Shown piece after piece: positions 5,351 through 5,392 of a DNA stretch of 5,392 nucleotides (its first letter is position 1; each line of letters starts with the position of its first letter). The translations under genes and the position numbers were made by a program. The notes beneath the pieces were generated by a model. The model worked only from the letters and a program-made list of their open reading frames with translations, ran no database searches and was not told the origin of the DNA. The stretch comes from Nitrososphaerales archaeon TH1177 (GTDB lineage Archaea > Thermoproteota > Nitrososphaeria > Nitrososphaerales > Nitrososphaeraceae). The stretch covers positions 1 to 5,392 of the forward strand of contig JAATVJ010000054.1 of the NCBI GenBank assembly GCA_014523515.1, in the 5' to 3' direction.

Positions 5351-5392
5351 TATATATCTCTGCTAAATTGCGAATCTTGATAATGCAAAAAA
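5351..5392 (+). promoter_or_regulatory. Probable promoter and first codons of the next gene, cut by the window end
   Basis: TATATAT (5351-5357), after an A-rich BRE-like AAAAAG, lies 26-32 bases before an ATG at 5383-5385. This matches the leaderless layout of the promoters at 2110 and 3585. The frame is open for the seven remaining bases (Met-Gln-Lys). The product cannot be named from three codons, and the ATG itself may be chance. Confidence 0.35.

Noticed and set aside
1..5392. CRISPR array, insertion sequence, integrase, toxin-antitoxin or defence genes
   Set aside because: No spaced repeats, transposase or integrase motifs, terminal repeats or target duplications were found; the genes are housekeeping types in one direction.

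Overview
The window looks like chromosome from an ammonia-oxidising archaeon (Thaumarchaeota/Nitrososphaerota, possibly Nitrosocosmicus-like). The archaeal lines of evidence are an LSm (Sm-like archaeal protein) gene followed directly by ribosomal protein L37e, TATA-box promoters placed about 26-32 bases before leaderless or nearly leaderless starts, and very AT-rich DNA with Asn/Lys/Ile-rich proteins. The genus is inferred from style and remembered family resemblance, not from a search.

Layout. All recognisable genes are on the + strand. (1) 2-949: the C-terminal two thirds of a phosphoglucosamine/phosphohexose mutase, cut by the window edge. (2) 1035-1985: an ACT-domain formyltetrahydrofolate deformylase (PurU) with a TTG start and a run of prolines at its N-terminus. 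It is followed by a perfect 42-bp palindrome that probably ends transcription. (3) 2137-2850: a creatininase/ArfB/MftE-family metal-dependent amidohydrolase, preceded by a TATA box that lies between the two arms of a perfect 9-bp inverted repeat. (4) 3005-3235 and 3286-3456: the LSm RNA-binding protein and the 56-residue zinc-ribbon ribosomal protein L37e, a known archaeal pair, joined by a purine-rich linker with a Shine-Dalgarno site. (5) 3612-5066: an unrecognised protein with one N-terminal membrane anchor, a coiled-coil block and long Asn/Lys/Ser-rich spacers. (6) 5067-5392: AT-rich non-coding DNA that ends in a probable promoter, with the start codon of the next gene in the last ten bases.

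How the genes work together. The window is mostly housekeeping: amino-sugar phosphate metabolism, one-carbon/purine metabolism, a possible flavin/F420 precursor step, RNA binding and translation. The two hydrolases in the middle may both release formate (PurU certainly by family; the creatininase-like enzyme only if it is an ArfB), but separate promoter and terminator signals suggest they are not one operon. I do not see a convincing new multi-gene system. The items most worth a second look are the inverted repeat around the TATA box at 2097-2133, the 42-bp palindrome at 2007-2048, the proline run in PurU, and the membrane-anchored coiled-coil protein.
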